This document shows positions 1 to 8,544 of a stretch of DNA of 64,000 nucleotides, one piece after another. The stretch is from Flavobacterium luteolum (GTDB lineage Bacteria > Bacteroidota > Bacteroidia > Flavobacteriales > Flavobacteriaceae). The notes under the pieces were generated by a model, which was not told where the DNA came from, did no database searches, and saw only the letters and a program-made list of their open reading frames with translations. Where the stretch lies: contig NZ_CP114286.1 of NCBI RefSeq assembly GCF_027111275.1, positions 2,170,001 through 2,234,000 on the forward strand, written 5' to 3'. The translations under genes and the position numbers were made by a program. Every line of letters starts with the position of its first letter. The first letter of the stretch is position 1.

Positions 1-214
1 AATTATTATCATCATTTAATTTCAGTTCATCAACAAGATCTTCGTTGGTTTTTTTGATTTCGCCAACTTTGATAACATCTGCATGAACAGTCGAAATATT
101 TTGAATACGAGAAACACCGATTTTGTTTTCGGTCAGCGAAATATAATTTTCCTCAACCGAATTACCAATCGCAGAGATAATTCCCATTCCTGTTATTGCA
201 ACACCTCTTGCCAT
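1..214 (-). CDS. beta-ketoacyl-ACP synthase, partial (N-terminus only)
   Basis: The minus-strand frame opens with ATG at 214 and runs off the left edge, giving about 71 residues. The start MARGVAITGMGIISAIGNSV is the typical N-terminus of FabF-type condensing enzymes (the VxITGxG motif). The active-site Cys and His residues lie outside the window. It follows an acyl carrier protein gene on the same strand and is the last visible member of the flexirubin-type cluster, so it probably extends the polyene or fatty acyl chain. FabF/FabB family assignment is solid; the exact substrate is inferred from context only. Confidence 0.85.
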   Translation of the reverse strand, partial: MARGVAITGMGIISAIGNSVEENYISLTENKIGVSRIQNISTVHADVIKVGEIKKTNEDLVDELKLNDDNN

Positions 215-352
215 TTTAGATTTTAGATTTATGATTGTAGATTCTTAGAACTTTGTCAAAGTTTCAAACTTTGACAAAGTTGACGGATTTTTAAACATTT
301 AAAATTTTAGATTCAGGATGGAATCTAAAATCTAAAGTCTAAAATCTGAAAT
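215..352. repeat. intergenic inverted-repeat stretch with a 33-bp palindrome
   Basis: Between the partial ketosynthase and the ACP gene, simple words such as TTTAGATT and AATCTAAA are repeated in both orientations. In the middle (249-281) lies a palindrome with perfect 16-nt arms (AACTTTGTCAAAGTTT and its complement) around a single C. A near-identical palindrome occurs at 50609-50641. It may fold in RNA and act as a processing or pausing site inside the operon; no U-tract typical of a terminator follows. Confidence 0.75.
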
Positions 353-610
353 CTATTTAGTTCTATTTGCGCTGATATAAGCAGCCATAGTTTCGATAGA
401 TTGGAAAATAGATTTTCCTTCTTTCGGATCTACTAATTTAATTCCGTAATCTTTATCTAAAATCACGATCAATTCAAGTGCATCAATCGAGTCTAAACCT
501 AAACCGTCTCCAAACAAAGGATCGTTATCAGCAATATCTTCTACTGCGATATCTTCAAGGTTTAAAGTCGTTATGATTTTATTTTTTAATTCTTCTTTTA
601 ATGCTTCCAT
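353..610 (-). CDS. acyl carrier protein of the pigment cluster
   Basis: This 85-residue protein has the phosphopantetheine attachment motif GLDSIDALEL, with the modified Ser in DS at about residue 41, and the acidic helix II typical of ACPs. It would carry the growing polyene or fatty acyl intermediate as a 4'-phosphopantetheine thioester. Its sequence differs clearly from the housekeeping ACP at 52562-52798 and from the other cluster ACP at 11635-11889, so the cluster has dedicated carriers. It starts 2 nt after the stop of the upstream ketosynthase-like gene, which suggests translational coupling. Confidence 0.93.
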   Translation of the reverse strand: MEALKEELKNKIITTLNLEDIAVEDIADNDPLFGDGLGLDSIDALELIVILDKDYGIKLVDPKEGKSIFQSIETMAAYISANRTK

Positions 611-612
611 GA

Positions 613-1230
613 TTATTTATTATATAATGTATTGATAGTCTCGTTTGTATATTTTGCATTTTCTTCTGTACTAATTGTACATAAAAAAGCTTTGTAATTA
701 TCGTTAAAATATTCTACCCAACCGCACAGAACTACATCTGCTTTATTCGTATTCAGAAGAATATTCGAATAATTCGACATAAATTCGGTGTTAAAGGTGT
801 CAAATATAAAGAAAGAATTTTCACTTTTCAGCTGATGACGGATACTTATTTCGCCCAAACAAATATTTGGCAGCGTATAAACAAAGACCGCCGGACTCGG
901 ATAATAGTTTTCTTTGTCTGAAATAGACTCCTGATATTTTACATCGGTATCCAAACTCGACGATTTATTGGCCAAAACCAAAGCGATATTGTTTTCCTGC
1001 TCCGTTGAGATAATCGGACTCAAAAGCAATTCTGACCCTAAAAAAGCCAATTTGCTCAAAGCATCCATTTTGAAAAACTTTGGATATTGCATTTCAAAAT
1101 TACGATATGCTTGTTTAGAGAAATCAGCAAAATCGGTCGGTTCAATTTTGAATACAGAAGTTCCGTTCAAAACAATTTCGTTGTTTTGGATGGTGATGTA
1201 GGATTGTATGTAGGTTTTGTTTTGAGTCAT
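613..1230 (-). CDS. truncated ketosynthase-like protein of the pigment cluster
   Basis: This 205-residue protein is about half the length of a FabF ketosynthase. It resembles the short beta-ketoacyl synthase-like proteins found in aryl polyene and flexirubin clusters. No recognisable active-site Cys motif (such as xACxSG) and no HGT or GHxxG motifs are present, so it should not condense acyl chains itself. A partner or chain-length role beside the full ketosynthases is possible but is only an inference. It lies directly upstream of the ACP gene (2-nt gap). Family assignment is moderate and based on position and general sequence character. Confidence 0.6.
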   Translation of the reverse strand: MTQNKTYIQSYITIQNNEIVLNGTSVFKIEPTDFADFSKQAYRNFEMQYPKFFKMDALSKLAFLGSELLLSPIISTEQENNIALVLANKSSSLDTDVKYQESISDKENYYPSPAVFVYTLPNICLGEISIRHQLKSENSFFIFDTFNTEFMSNYSNILLNTNKADVVLCGWVEYFNDNYKAFLCTISTEENAKYTNETINTLYNK

Positions 1231-1249
1231 TTTTTAATAACGGATTCAA

Positions 1250-1933
1250 TTATGAAGTCCAAAGATGAATAATTTTATTTACTTTCCATTTCCCTGCCTT
1301 GTTTTCAATTAAAACAAGAAAACCTCTTCCGCATTTTCCACCACCACATGAAGCACCAGCTGATAAAATTCCTGATTTTTTTGTTTTGTCAAATTGAATT
1401 CTGGATATAAAAATAGTTCCAACAGGTATCAAAGAATTACTTTTATCATTTAAGTTCCATTCTTTTTCATGAAGATATTTTGAAGTATTTTCAAAACGGA
1501 ACTTCTTATTATTCTTAAAAGATTTTAAATCAAATTTAAATTCTTCACCTTCTTTTAAAGTGTCATACGCAAAGTTTGAAAGATCAACTTCTTTAGAAAT
1601 CATTTCTGTTTCAAAAGAACTAATTTTTCCAACTTGGTCATAGACACCTAATAAGATTCTTTTTTTAATGTTTTTTATGCTGTCTTTATACTGTAAATAT
1701 TTCTTTAATTCTGCAGCATGTCCTGTTGTATCTACTTTATTTGTTTTAGAATTAAATAATGGAGGTGGTGGTCCAAGCATCATTCTTCGATCCATATAAA
1801 TAGAATCTACAATTTCGACAAAAACACTATTTAAAACCTCTTTTTCAAATTCAGATTTAGGCACTTCTTTCTTCTTACATCCAAAAGATGAAAGAAGAAC
1901 TAAAGTTATAAATATGAATTTTAATAGTTTCAT
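1250..1933 (-). CDS. hypothetical lipoprotein embedded in the pigment cluster
   Basis: From ATG at 1933 (an upstream ATG at 1948 is less likely) the protein has a lipoprotein signal, MKLLKFIFITLVLLSSFGC, with the lipobox Cys followed by a Lys-rich stretch. The mature part of about 208 residues has no enzyme motif I recognise. Its C-terminal half contains a Gly/Cys-rich SAGASCGGGKCGRG segment followed by a GKWKVNKIIHLW end, a pattern I associate with uncharacterised Flavobacteriia lipoproteins. It sits between the 92-residue ORF and the ketosynthase-like gene. It looks like an accessory insertion in the cluster rather than a biosynthetic enzyme. Confidence 0.7.
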   Translation of the reverse strand: MKLLKFIFITLVLLSSFGCKKKEVPKSEFEKEVLNSVFVEIVDSIYMDRRMMLGPPPPLFNSKTNKVDTTGHAAELKKYLQYKDSIKNIKKRILLGVYDQVGKISSFETEMISKEVDLSNFAYDTLKEGEEFKFDLKSFKNNKKFRFENTSKYLHEKEWNLNDKSNSLIPVGTIFISRIQFDKTKKSGILSAGASCGGGKCGRGFLVLIENKAGKWKVNKIIHLWTS

Positions 1934-1938
1934 AAATC

Positions 1939-2217
1939 TTATTGGCATAAATTTTTAAGAGCTCTTTTTAAACTTATTTGAGAAAAAAGAACTGGAACAT
2001 TCAATTTTTGATTTTCTTTTATCATTGTAAAATAGATGTCTTTTTTATCTAAAATAAATATTCTGCTTGTTTGAAATCTCGGATTAATAGCTAGATAATT
2101 TAGGCTATTATAAATTATTACATTTCCAGAATTGAATTTATCAAACCAATTTTCTGAGAAGACCAATTTTCTTCGTTCAATACTTTTTCTAATATTTAAG
2201 TTTTTTAAACTTCTCAT
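1939..2217 (-). CDS. hypothetical 92-residue protein
   Basis: The start codon overlaps the stop of the upstream ketosynthase (ATGA), which supports translation by coupling. The product is basic and rich in Lys, Asn, Ile and Phe, has no signal peptide or clear membrane segment, and I do not recognise its family. It is followed within a few bases by a lipoprotein gene, and the two may form an inserted pair. It could also be a remnant of a longer gene. Base composition is more A+T-rich than the surrounding enzyme genes. Confidence 0.5.
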   Translation of the reverse strand: MRSLKNLNIRKSIERRKLVFSENWFDKFNSGNVIIYNSLNYLAINPRFQTSRIFILDKKDIYFTMIKENQKLNVPVLFSQISLKRALKNLCQ

Positions 2218-3353
2218 TTTATTTTTTCAAAAACAACAGCCGTATTACAGCCCCCAAATCCAGAAGCTGTTTTCAGAAAATAATGAATTTTCTTTTCTTC
2301 GTTTTTCTCAATCACATTGATCGCTTCACTAACCCCAATTTCATCAAAACCTTTCGATTCAAAAAGTTTATTTTGGTTGGCAGATTCTATCGCAATTACC
2401 GTTTCTAATAATCCTGAAGCACCTAATGTATGACCGTAAAACCCTTTTAAACTATTAACGGGAACATTTTGTAAATCTAAACGAGTTAGAGCAATCGCTT
2501 CCATTTCGTCATTATAAGGAGTTGCAGTTCCGTGGGCTGAAATATAATCTAATTTGTTCGCTTCAATTTGCGCTTCTTTTAAAGCATTTTGAATACTTCT
2601 GAACAAACCTTCTCCCGTTCTTGACGGACCCGAAATATGATTGGCATCGTTTATCGAACTGTCTCCAATAACTTTTATTTTAGCATTTTTAGCTTCCGCC
2701 GAAATTAAAACTGCAGCTGTTGCTTCGCCTAAACTTACGCCCGTTCTATTTTTAGAATATGGTTTGCAAGGCTGCTCGCTCATAGCTTGGAATGCATTAA
2801 AACCAGACAAAACAAATTCTGAGACTTCGTCGCCTGCCACTACAAAAACATTATCGTAAAGTTCAGATTGAATAATTCTTTTGGCAACAGAAACGGCTAA
2901 AATTCCAGAAACGCAAGCATTCGAAACTACAATGGGTTGTGTTTGGAATCCGAAGAAATTGGCAACGTTTTTAGCCAAAACATCTAAATGTGCGCTGTTG
3001 AAACTTTCTTCAGAATCATTTGCTAAAGCAGTAACATTTCCTTTTGTGGTAGAAAGTATAAAAGCAGTTTTTGAATTTAGTTCCACTTTAGAGTTTTTGA
3101 TAATAGGTTCTAAAGCCAAAATCATCATTTTCTCTAGACGGGAATATTTTGTCTCAGTGCTGATTTTTGAAAAAGCACTGTTTATTTTTTCATCAGAAAT
3201 AATCGAAGCATAAAACGGATTCGGCATCAAAGAAACATCATTATGAAGTTGGATTCCAGAATCACCACGAAGAATGGCGCTGATATTAGATTCAACATCA
3301 AAACCTAAAGGCGTGATACAATTCGTTTCTGTAATGTATATTTCTCTTAACAT
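2214..3353 (-). CDS. beta-ketoacyl-ACP synthase (FabF-type)
   Basis: This 379-residue protein has the full Cys-His-His set of a type II condensing enzyme: Cys147 in VSNACVSG, His in SAHGTATP and His in GHTLGASG. It would catalyse decarboxylative Claisen condensation of malonyl-ACP with an acyl-ACP, probably to build the polyene acid or the alkyl chain of the flexirubin-type pigment. It is shorter and more divergent than housekeeping FabF at 53036. It is preceded by a thioesterase gene and followed by an overlapping small ORF. Confidence 0.88.
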   Translation of the reverse strand: MLREIYITETNCITPLGFDVESNISAILRGDSGIQLHNDVSLMPNPFYASIISDEKINSAFSKISTETKYSRLEKMMILALEPIIKNSKVELNSKTAFILSTTKGNVTALANDSEESFNSAHLDVLAKNVANFFGFQTQPIVVSNACVSGILAVSVAKRIIQSELYDNVFVVAGDEVSEFVLSGFNAFQAMSEQPCKPYSKNRTGVSLGEATAAVLISAEAKNAKIKVIGDSSINDANHISGPSRTGEGLFRSIQNALKEAQIEANKLDYISAHGTATPYNDEMEAIALTRLDLQNVPVNSLKGFYGHTLGASGLLETVIAIESANQNKLFESKGFDEIGVSEAINVIEKNEEKKIHYFLKTASGFGGCNTAVVFEKIK

Positions 3354-3453
3354 TTTATGATTTTAATTTCGTGAAATTTTTGCTCGCAGATTTGGCAGAT
3401 TAAGCAGATTCCGATTTTAATTTTTTCTAATTCGTGAATTCGTGGCTAAAACT

Positions 3454-3903
3454 TTATTTTAATAACCCAACTTTTCGTTTCCATTCCTCATAAAAAGGCG
3501 GATTTGTCAGCATTAAATTTCCTGCTGCATCTAAAAAAACCTGAGTGGTTTCGCCTGTGCAGGCCACTTCTCCTTTGTCATCAATAATTTTAAAACGGTA
3601 AATCATTTTGGCTGCGGGAGTATCAACAACTGTTGTTTCTATTGTCACCACATCACCATAACGCAAAGACAATTTATGTTCGCAAGTCGATTTTACAATT
3701 GGCGTGGTATAACCCGTTTTGGCAATATCCAGATACGTAAGTCCGTGCTGGCGTCCAAACGCTTCTCGTCCATCTTCGAAATACGTAATGTAATTGCCAT
3801 GCCAAACAATTCCAAGTGGATCAGTTTCGTTAAAACGAATCCTGATTTCGTGCGAAACGGTTAGATCTGTAGCTTCTTTAAACGGCTCTTTTCTTTTTAT
3901 CAT
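3454..3903 (-). CDS. acyl-CoA/ACP thioesterase (4HBT hotdog family)
   Basis: This 149-residue hotdog protein has the 4-hydroxybenzoyl-CoA thioesterase/YbgC signature RFNETDPLGIVWHGNYITYF, in which Asp and the HGN element form the active site. It would hydrolyse an acyl or aryl thioester, perhaps releasing a pathway intermediate or editing stalled carriers. Its 5' end overlaps the 3' end of the ABC permease gene by 26 nt, which places it firmly in the operon. Aryl polyene clusters commonly contain such a thioesterase. The real substrate cannot be read from sequence. Confidence 0.87.
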   Translation of the reverse strand: MIKRKEPFKEATDLTVSHEIRIRFNETDPLGIVWHGNYITYFEDGREAFGRQHGLTYLDIAKTGYTTPIVKSTCEHKLSLRYGDVVTIETTVVDTPAAKMIYRFKIIDDKGEVACTGETTQVFLDAAGNLMLTNPPFYEEWKRKVGLLK

Positions 3904-5161
3904 AAAATAATGCGATGGAAGTGGTAATAATGAAAAACAAAAATAATAAACTTATTCTTGGTATGATTTCGACGAAAGAAACGTTTCTAAGTAATACATC
4001 GTAAAAAGCCTCTAATCCCCAGTTCATTGGAGATGATTTTGCGATATATTGCATGATTTTCGGCATAGCAAAAACAGGAACCCAAACACCGCCAATTGCC
4101 GCTAGAATAATCACACTTGTAGCGCCAAAAGGAGCAGATTGTTCTTGCGTGCTTGCCACAGTTCCTAATAAAATTCCGAAGCCGATTGCTGCAAAACCTG
4201 AAAATAATGCGACAACACTTGTCAGCAAGAAATGACCTTCGATGTTTAATGAAGGCAATCCGATGGATGGAAATAAGAAAACGGCAACGGCAACCATCAT
4301 ATAAAACTGAATCATGCAAATGATCGAGTAGGTAATGGTTTTTCCAATAATTACAACCAGATTAGAAACAGGATTGGTTCTTAATCGAACAAAAGTTCCT
4401 TGAGATTTTTCTTTAACAATATTGATAGATAACGGAATAACAATAAAAAAGATCGCAAAAAGTGTCCACGCCGGAACATTGTGCTGAACGGAATTGGGAC
4501 GAACTTCTTTGTTGTTGATTCTTGGAATTATTTCTTTGAAAGTAATAAAGTTCTTTTGTTCAAAATCGATGGTTTCTTCTCCTAATTGTTTTTGAAAAGT
4601 GCTGTAAATTGATTTGGTTTCAATCTGCGAAATCATTTTGTCGATTGAACTCATGACAGCATTTTTGAAACTCATCTGAACCGCTGGATCAAAATACAGT
4701 TTTACTTCTTTTTCTTTAATAACACGTTGAGGTTCGGCTGCCGTTGTACTGTCCGTCAAACCTAAATTGCTGACAATTTTTTCTACATTCTGATTTACTT
4801 TTTCCTGTAAATCGGAACTTAGATTTTCTGGAATTACAATCGCCAGTTGAAATTTTCCTTTGTAGACATTTTCTTTGGCAATTTCTTCAGTGATCGGTTT
4901 ATTGTCGATTTGGGTTACAACAGTAAAATATTTGCTTTTTTCTAAATTTTCAAAAACGGTTTTCGATACAGATCCTTTGTCTTGATCGACCAAAAGAATC
5001 TGAAGTTTAGAATCGGTTACGGCTTTAAAAGTGCTGTCTTGAATTAAGGTTACAGCAATTACTAGAACCAAGGGCATGATAAATAAAATAATCAGTCCGC
5101 CTAAATCTCTTTTTAGCAAAAGGAATTCTTTTACTACCGACATCCAAATTTTATATATCAT
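3878..5161 (-). CDS. ABC-2 type transporter permease
   Basis: The 427-residue protein has one N-terminal membrane helix (about residues 20-42), a large extracytoplasmic domain (about 45-225) and five C-terminal helices, the architecture of ABC-2 (YhaP/NatB-like) exporters. It overlaps the ATPase gene by 11 nt, so the two are coupled and should form one transporter. In this cluster it most likely exports the pigment or a precursor to the outer membrane, where flexirubins reside; this is inferred from context. A half-size permease of this kind would act as a homodimer. Confidence 0.9.
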   Translation of the reverse strand: MIYKIWMSVVKEFLLLKRDLGGLIILFIMPLVLVIAVTLIQDSTFKAVTDSKLQILLVDQDKGSVSKTVFENLEKSKYFTVVTQIDNKPITEEIAKENVYKGKFQLAIVIPENLSSDLQEKVNQNVEKIVSNLGLTDSTTAAEPQRVIKEKEVKLYFDPAVQMSFKNAVMSSIDKMISQIETKSIYSTFQKQLGEETIDFEQKNFITFKEIIPRINNKEVRPNSVQHNVPAWTLFAIFFIVIPLSINIVKEKSQGTFVRLRTNPVSNLVVIIGKTITYSIICMIQFYMMVAVAVFLFPSIGLPSLNIEGHFLLTSVVALFSGFAAIGFGILLGTVASTQEQSAPFGATSVIILAAIGGVWVPVFAMPKIMQYIAKSSPMNWGLEAFYDVLLRNVSFVEIIPRISLLFLFFIITTSIALFYDKKKRAV

Positions 5162-5903
5162 CTCTCAACGCTTTACCGGTTAATGAAATAAAAACATCTT
5201 CGAGATTTCGAGCATCTTTTGTAGACCCAATTAATGCCGACGGAGTTGCTTGTGCGTAAATCTGTCCTTGATCTAAAATCGCAATTTGCGAACAGAAATC
5301 TTCGGCTTCAGCCAAATGATGAGAAGTATAAATAATAGTCGTTCCGTTTTGATTTAATACTTTCAGATAATCAATTATGGCAGTTTTAGAATGTACATCA
5401 ACACCAACAGTTGGCTCGTCCAAAAACAAAACTTTTGGATTATGAAGAATTCCTGCAATTAAATTTACACGTCGTTTCATTCCGCCAGAAAAAGTTTGAA
5501 CTTGTTTGTCGGCAAATTTCAACAAACCTAAAAGATCCAAAGTTTCTATTACTTTATCTTTTAAATCAGATCCTTTTAAACCGTACATGCTTCCAAAATA
5601 GAGCAGATTTTCTCTGGCCGTCAAAGTTGGATACAAAGCATATTCTTGAGGAACAACACCTATAATTTTTTTAATTTTTGAAGCATGATGCTGATAGTCT
5701 ATACCATCAATTGTAAAATGTCCCGAAGTTGGTTTTACCAATCCGCAGAGCATGGAGATTAAGGTTGTTTTTCCGGCACCGTTTGGGCCAAGTAAACCAA
5801 AAATCTGACCTTCATTTATATTTAGCGAAACGTTGTTCAAAGAATACATTTCTGCATTTTTGTACTTTTTCGAAAGGGATTCTATTTGAATGATAGATTG
5901 CAA
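5151..5903 (-). CDS. ABC transporter ATP-binding protein
   Basis: This 250-residue ATPase has Walker A GPNGAGKTT, the signature FSGGMKRRVN and Walker B VLFLDEPTVG, followed by the switch His in TSHH. It powers the adjacent ABC-2 permease. The start is read as TTG at 5903, because the conserved N-terminal strand (IQIESLSKKY) begins only a few residues later and the next in-frame ATG falls after it. The gene starts 9 nt after the upstream BtrH-like gene. Substrate is inferred to be pigment-related. Confidence 0.92.
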   Translation of the reverse strand: MQSIIQIESLSKKYKNAEMYSLNNVSLNINEGQIFGLLGPNGAGKTTLISMLCGLVKPTSGHFTIDGIDYQHHASKIKKIIGVVPQEYALYPTLTARENLLYFGSMYGLKGSDLKDKVIETLDLLGLLKFADKQVQTFSGGMKRRVNLIAGILHNPKVLFLDEPTVGVDVHSKTAIIDYLKVLNQNGTTIIYTSHHLAEAEDFCSQIAILDQGQIYAQATPSALIGSTKDARNLEDVFISLTGKALRDDI

Positions 5904-5912
5904 AATAGTGTT

Positions 5913-6911
5913 TTAGCTGATCGCTTTTTTTAGTTTTTTGAAAAAGATTTCTTCTCTATTGGCAATGTCCAAAAGTTCATCGGCAATAGTGTTGTAGGCA
6001 TCTTCTTTGGCACTTCTGTTTTTATAAATACGCGAAGCTTCAACAGCAAAATCACGCCATGAATCTCCAATTTGAGTCATTTCTTTAGAAAGTACCTTCA
6101 GTTCTTCGTTACCCAAAATAACCGAAGCTTCCTGTAAAAATGCCGCATAAATAAAACGGAAACCTCCGCCGCCAGTTCCAATTTCTTCTTGCATGCGAAC
6201 CATTTGCGCCAAGTAATGATTGGCTTTTCTAACGCCATGCTTTTTAGGCCATTTACGAATCTGGCGAGAAACCATTTTGATGCCGCGAACACCAACAATT
6301 GGCATTGGCGCTAGCATATCTCGGCAGGTATTTTTGATTCCTTTAATGATGGCGCTTTTTAAATCAACATCTTTTGGAATCTGAATCGGATAGTACATTT
6401 GTCCGCGAGGTGCAAAAGCTCCTTTGGCAAAACGTACTTTATTCATGTCTTCGTAAGTTAAAGTCGTAACGGTTTCCATAACAGGATCGCTCACTAAATA
6501 CTCAGTTTCGGTTTTTCCGTAAACGACCAAATTGTGCGCGTTGAAATGAAAACGATATTCGTCTGGAAAATAACTCAGATTGTAAACTCCAACCTGTAAT
6601 CCGGTTGGAATATTATTTTTTAAATTTTCGTCTAAAGCTTTATTCGCATTTGCTATAGAAGAAAATTTTTGTCTTTTTATTTTTAAATTTAATCGGTTGG
6701 CCACTTTATTGAAAATCTGTCCAGGCAAAGTTCTATAACTGATTGCTGGTGCATGATTGACTTTTATAAAAGGGAGATATACAAAAAACAATCCTGAGCC
6801 AATACCAAAAACCATCGGTTCGCTAATGTTTAGTCCGCTATTTTTTAGCAGATTTGACGCTACTCCATTCTCGCAATGAGCAGACTGATGATGTGTGAAA
6901 GTTAATTCCAT
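5913..6911 (-). CDS. BtrH-like (butirosin biosynthesis protein H, N-terminal) protein with DUF4872-type C-terminus
   Basis: The 332-residue protein begins with the papain/C39-like BtrH fold signature, HHQSAHCENGVASNLL, where Cys and a downstream His (FHFNAHNLVVYG) are the probable catalytic residues. BtrH transfers an acyl group from a carrier protein to an amine in butirosin synthesis. By analogy this protein may move an acyl or aryl group from ACP to the dialkylresorcinol or another acceptor, but that is an inference. It is preceded directly by a 134-residue cluster protein and followed by the ABC exporter. Confidence 0.78.
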   Translation of the reverse strand: MELTFTHHQSAHCENGVASNLLKNSGLNISEPMVFGIGSGLFFVYLPFIKVNHAPAISYRTLPGQIFNKVANRLNLKIKRQKFSSIANANKALDENLKNNIPTGLQVGVYNLSYFPDEYRFHFNAHNLVVYGKTETEYLVSDPVMETVTTLTYEDMNKVRFAKGAFAPRGQMYYPIQIPKDVDLKSAIIKGIKNTCRDMLAPMPIVGVRGIKMVSRQIRKWPKKHGVRKANHYLAQMVRMQEEIGTGGGGFRFIYAAFLQEASVILGNEELKVLSKEMTQIGDSWRDFAVEASRIYKNRSAKEDAYNTIADELLDIANREEIFFKKLKKAIS

Positions 6912-7316
6912 TTATTTGGTAATGCTGTTTTTTAATTCTTCAATTGATACTCCAAAAGTATCAGCATATTTTTTCAGGATTTTATCGTTTAGTTTGGCAA
7001 AAACACTAGGTTTAAAATGTCTTTTTACGCGCCATTTCCAAAACCCGACATAACTTGATAATATGTTAAGATCCATTTTATTGGCTTCCATAAAATACAC
7101 AATCGGACTTACTTCACCATTTAAAACCTGTTGTTTGGCATCGGCAATTCGTTCGTTTATTTCATCAATAGAATTTGAAAGGGCAATTGTTTTAGGTTCC
7201 CAGCCAGTACTTAATGTTGTGGTATAATTGCCATTTTCATCTGTTGCATACAAAAGCTCTTTTACATTATTCTTAGTTAAGTTGCTTTGATCCTGAGGTA
7301 CTTGATCTTTTTCCAT
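6912..7316 (-). CDS. conserved hypothetical protein of the pigment cluster (134 aa)
   Basis: The protein is soluble, with no signal peptide or membrane helix. The N-terminal 35 residues look disordered; the rest is predicted helical, with the segment YFMEANKMDLNILSSYVG in the centre and a DTFGVSIEELKN end. I recognise no catalytic motif. Its stop is adjacent to the start of the BtrH-like gene (no gap), and such a small protein beside a BtrH-like gene recurs in Bacteroidota aryl-polyene/flexirubin loci as far as I recall. A partner role for the BtrH-like enzyme is plausible. Confidence 0.7.
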   Translation of the reverse strand: MEKDQVPQDQSNLTKNNVKELLYATDENGNYTTTLSTGWEPKTIALSNSIDEINERIADAKQQVLNGEVSPIVYFMEANKMDLNILSSYVGFWKWRVKRHFKPSVFAKLNDKILKKYADTFGVSIEELKNSITK

Positions 7317-7325
7317 ATTACTAAT

Positions 7326-7646
7326 TTAATTTATTAGAAACATATAATAGAAAACTATACATGTACTAATTATTAAAAATCCAAAATTTACGAAAGCCAG
7401 ATTACTTTTTTTCTTTACATATAAATAAATCATTTCTACAACTAATCCAAGATAAAAGATTTGTATTGCCATAAAGAGCATAATAAAAAATCCCAAACCA
7501 GTATCAAAATGTTTGTGATCGTCTCCATGACAGTGCTTATGACGATCGGTTGTTAAATACCAAAATAAAAAAACTAATATTGTTAATAAGATTAAAATCG
7601 CAATCCTGCTAACTAAATGTAAAATGATTTTTTTTGAATTATTCAA
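7326..7646 (-). CDS. small His-rich membrane protein
   Basis: The 106-residue product has three predicted membrane helices (about 8-28, 50-72 and 84-104). A short loop after the first helix carries the His-rich segment DRHKHCHGDDHKHF, which could bind metal. The start is TTG at 7646, overlapping the stop of the upstream hotdog gene; no nearby in-frame ATG would keep the first helix. I do not recognise a named family. Its place inside the cluster suggests a membrane-associated accessory role. Confidence 0.65.
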   Translation of the reverse strand: MNNSKKIILHLVSRIAILILLTILVFLFWYLTTDRHKHCHGDDHKHFDTGLGFFIMLFMAIQIFYLGLVVEMIYLYVKKKSNLAFVNFGFLIISTCIVFYYMFLIN

Positions 7647-8106
7647 CCGAAACTGTTTTCTGAATAAATAAATTAATTTCGCATTCTAAGAGTATCTGGT
7701 CTTCCAATAAGCTTTTGCAGCTCATTGTGCATAAAGTATAATCGTCGCCCACAAATTTAGAAACCAGATTGGCTTTTGTTATGATCGTATCGCCAACTTT
7801 TGGCAATGCATGAACTTTTACACTTTTTAAAGCGCTGATGAATCCAATTACATTTACGTTTTCATTTTCGATTCCGTTGTCGTCAAAAAAGTATTTTTTT
7901 CCAACGATTGCAGAACAAGTCTGTGCCGTATTTTCGATTAATCCCGCTTCGATAAAAACATTATTCTGAATAAAAATATTGTCTTCTTTTATCAAAAATA
8001 TGGTTTCTACAAAGTTGGCATCTATATCCAAAATCAAATCCACCATAAGCATTGGAGCTCGGTGCGGTAAATAATTTTGTATGTCAACAGCAGAAGTAGT
8101 TTTCAT
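7639..8106 (-). CDS. hotdog-fold 3-hydroxyacyl-ACP dehydratase-like protein
   Basis: The 155-residue protein aligns with FabZ/FabA-like dehydratases through YLPHRAPMLMVD near the N-terminus and EAGLIENTAQ, the central helix that carries the catalytic acid. The FabZ FPGxPxxPG loop with its His is replaced by a sequence around NNVFIE, so the active site is atypical; this is common for aryl-polyene dehydratases. It would dehydrate 3-hydroxyacyl-ACP during polyene formation, possibly as a heteromer with the neighbouring hotdog protein at 8116-8544. Confidence 0.82.
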   Translation of the reverse strand: MKTTSAVDIQNYLPHRAPMLMVDLILDIDANFVETIFLIKEDNIFIQNNVFIEAGLIENTAQTCSAIVGKKYFFDDNGIENENVNVIGFISALKSVKVHALPKVGDTIITKANLVSKFVGDDYTLCTMSCKSLLEDQILLECEINLFIQKTVSVE

Positions 8107-8115
8107 CGATTGTTT

Positions 8116-8544
8116 TTATTTTGCCAAAACGGTTTTCATTTGTCCTCTGGCAATCTCTTCATTATTTAACTTCGTAACAATATCTACCAAAGTAATTCCG
8201 GCAAATTCCTGCAGAATCGTAACTTCAGATTGAATGTTATCGCTAAGCTTTGGAAGTTTCTTAATTTCAATTTCTTTAATAGAACCAATATAGCCCGTTG
8301 GAGCAATTTCGTTTTTCAAAAAATATTGATATCCAGTATGCAATGCCACAGACTGCGCCATATGTTCTATTAATCCAGCTTCAAGAAAAATATCGTTTGA
8401 TACAAAAATATTGTCGCGCTGAATTTCTAAACCCGAAACCAAAGAAGTTTCAGAATAAGAATGCATAGCGTCTACCATCACAAAAGGAAACTTTTGAGGC
8501 AGTAAATTTTCGACCATTTCTTTTTCTAAAAGCATTGTTTCCAT
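8116..8544 (-). CDS. second hotdog-fold dehydratase-like protein
   Basis: This 142-residue paralogue of the preceding hotdog protein shares LLPQKFPFVMVD and EAGLIEHMAQ, with the same missing FabZ His loop. The ATG at 8544 overlaps the DarB stop codon by one base (TAATG), so this start is preferred over a TTG at 8550. The paired arrangement suggests that the two hotdog proteins form the dehydratase complex of the pigment pathway. The specific acyl length is not deducible. Confidence 0.82.
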   Translation of the reverse strand: METMLLEKEMVENLLPQKFPFVMVDAMHSYSETSLVSGLEIQRDNIFVSNDIFLEAGLIEHMAQSVALHTGYQYFLKNEIAPTGYIGSIKEIEIKKLPKLSDNIQSEVTILQEFAGITLVDIVTKLNNEEIARGQMKTVLAK

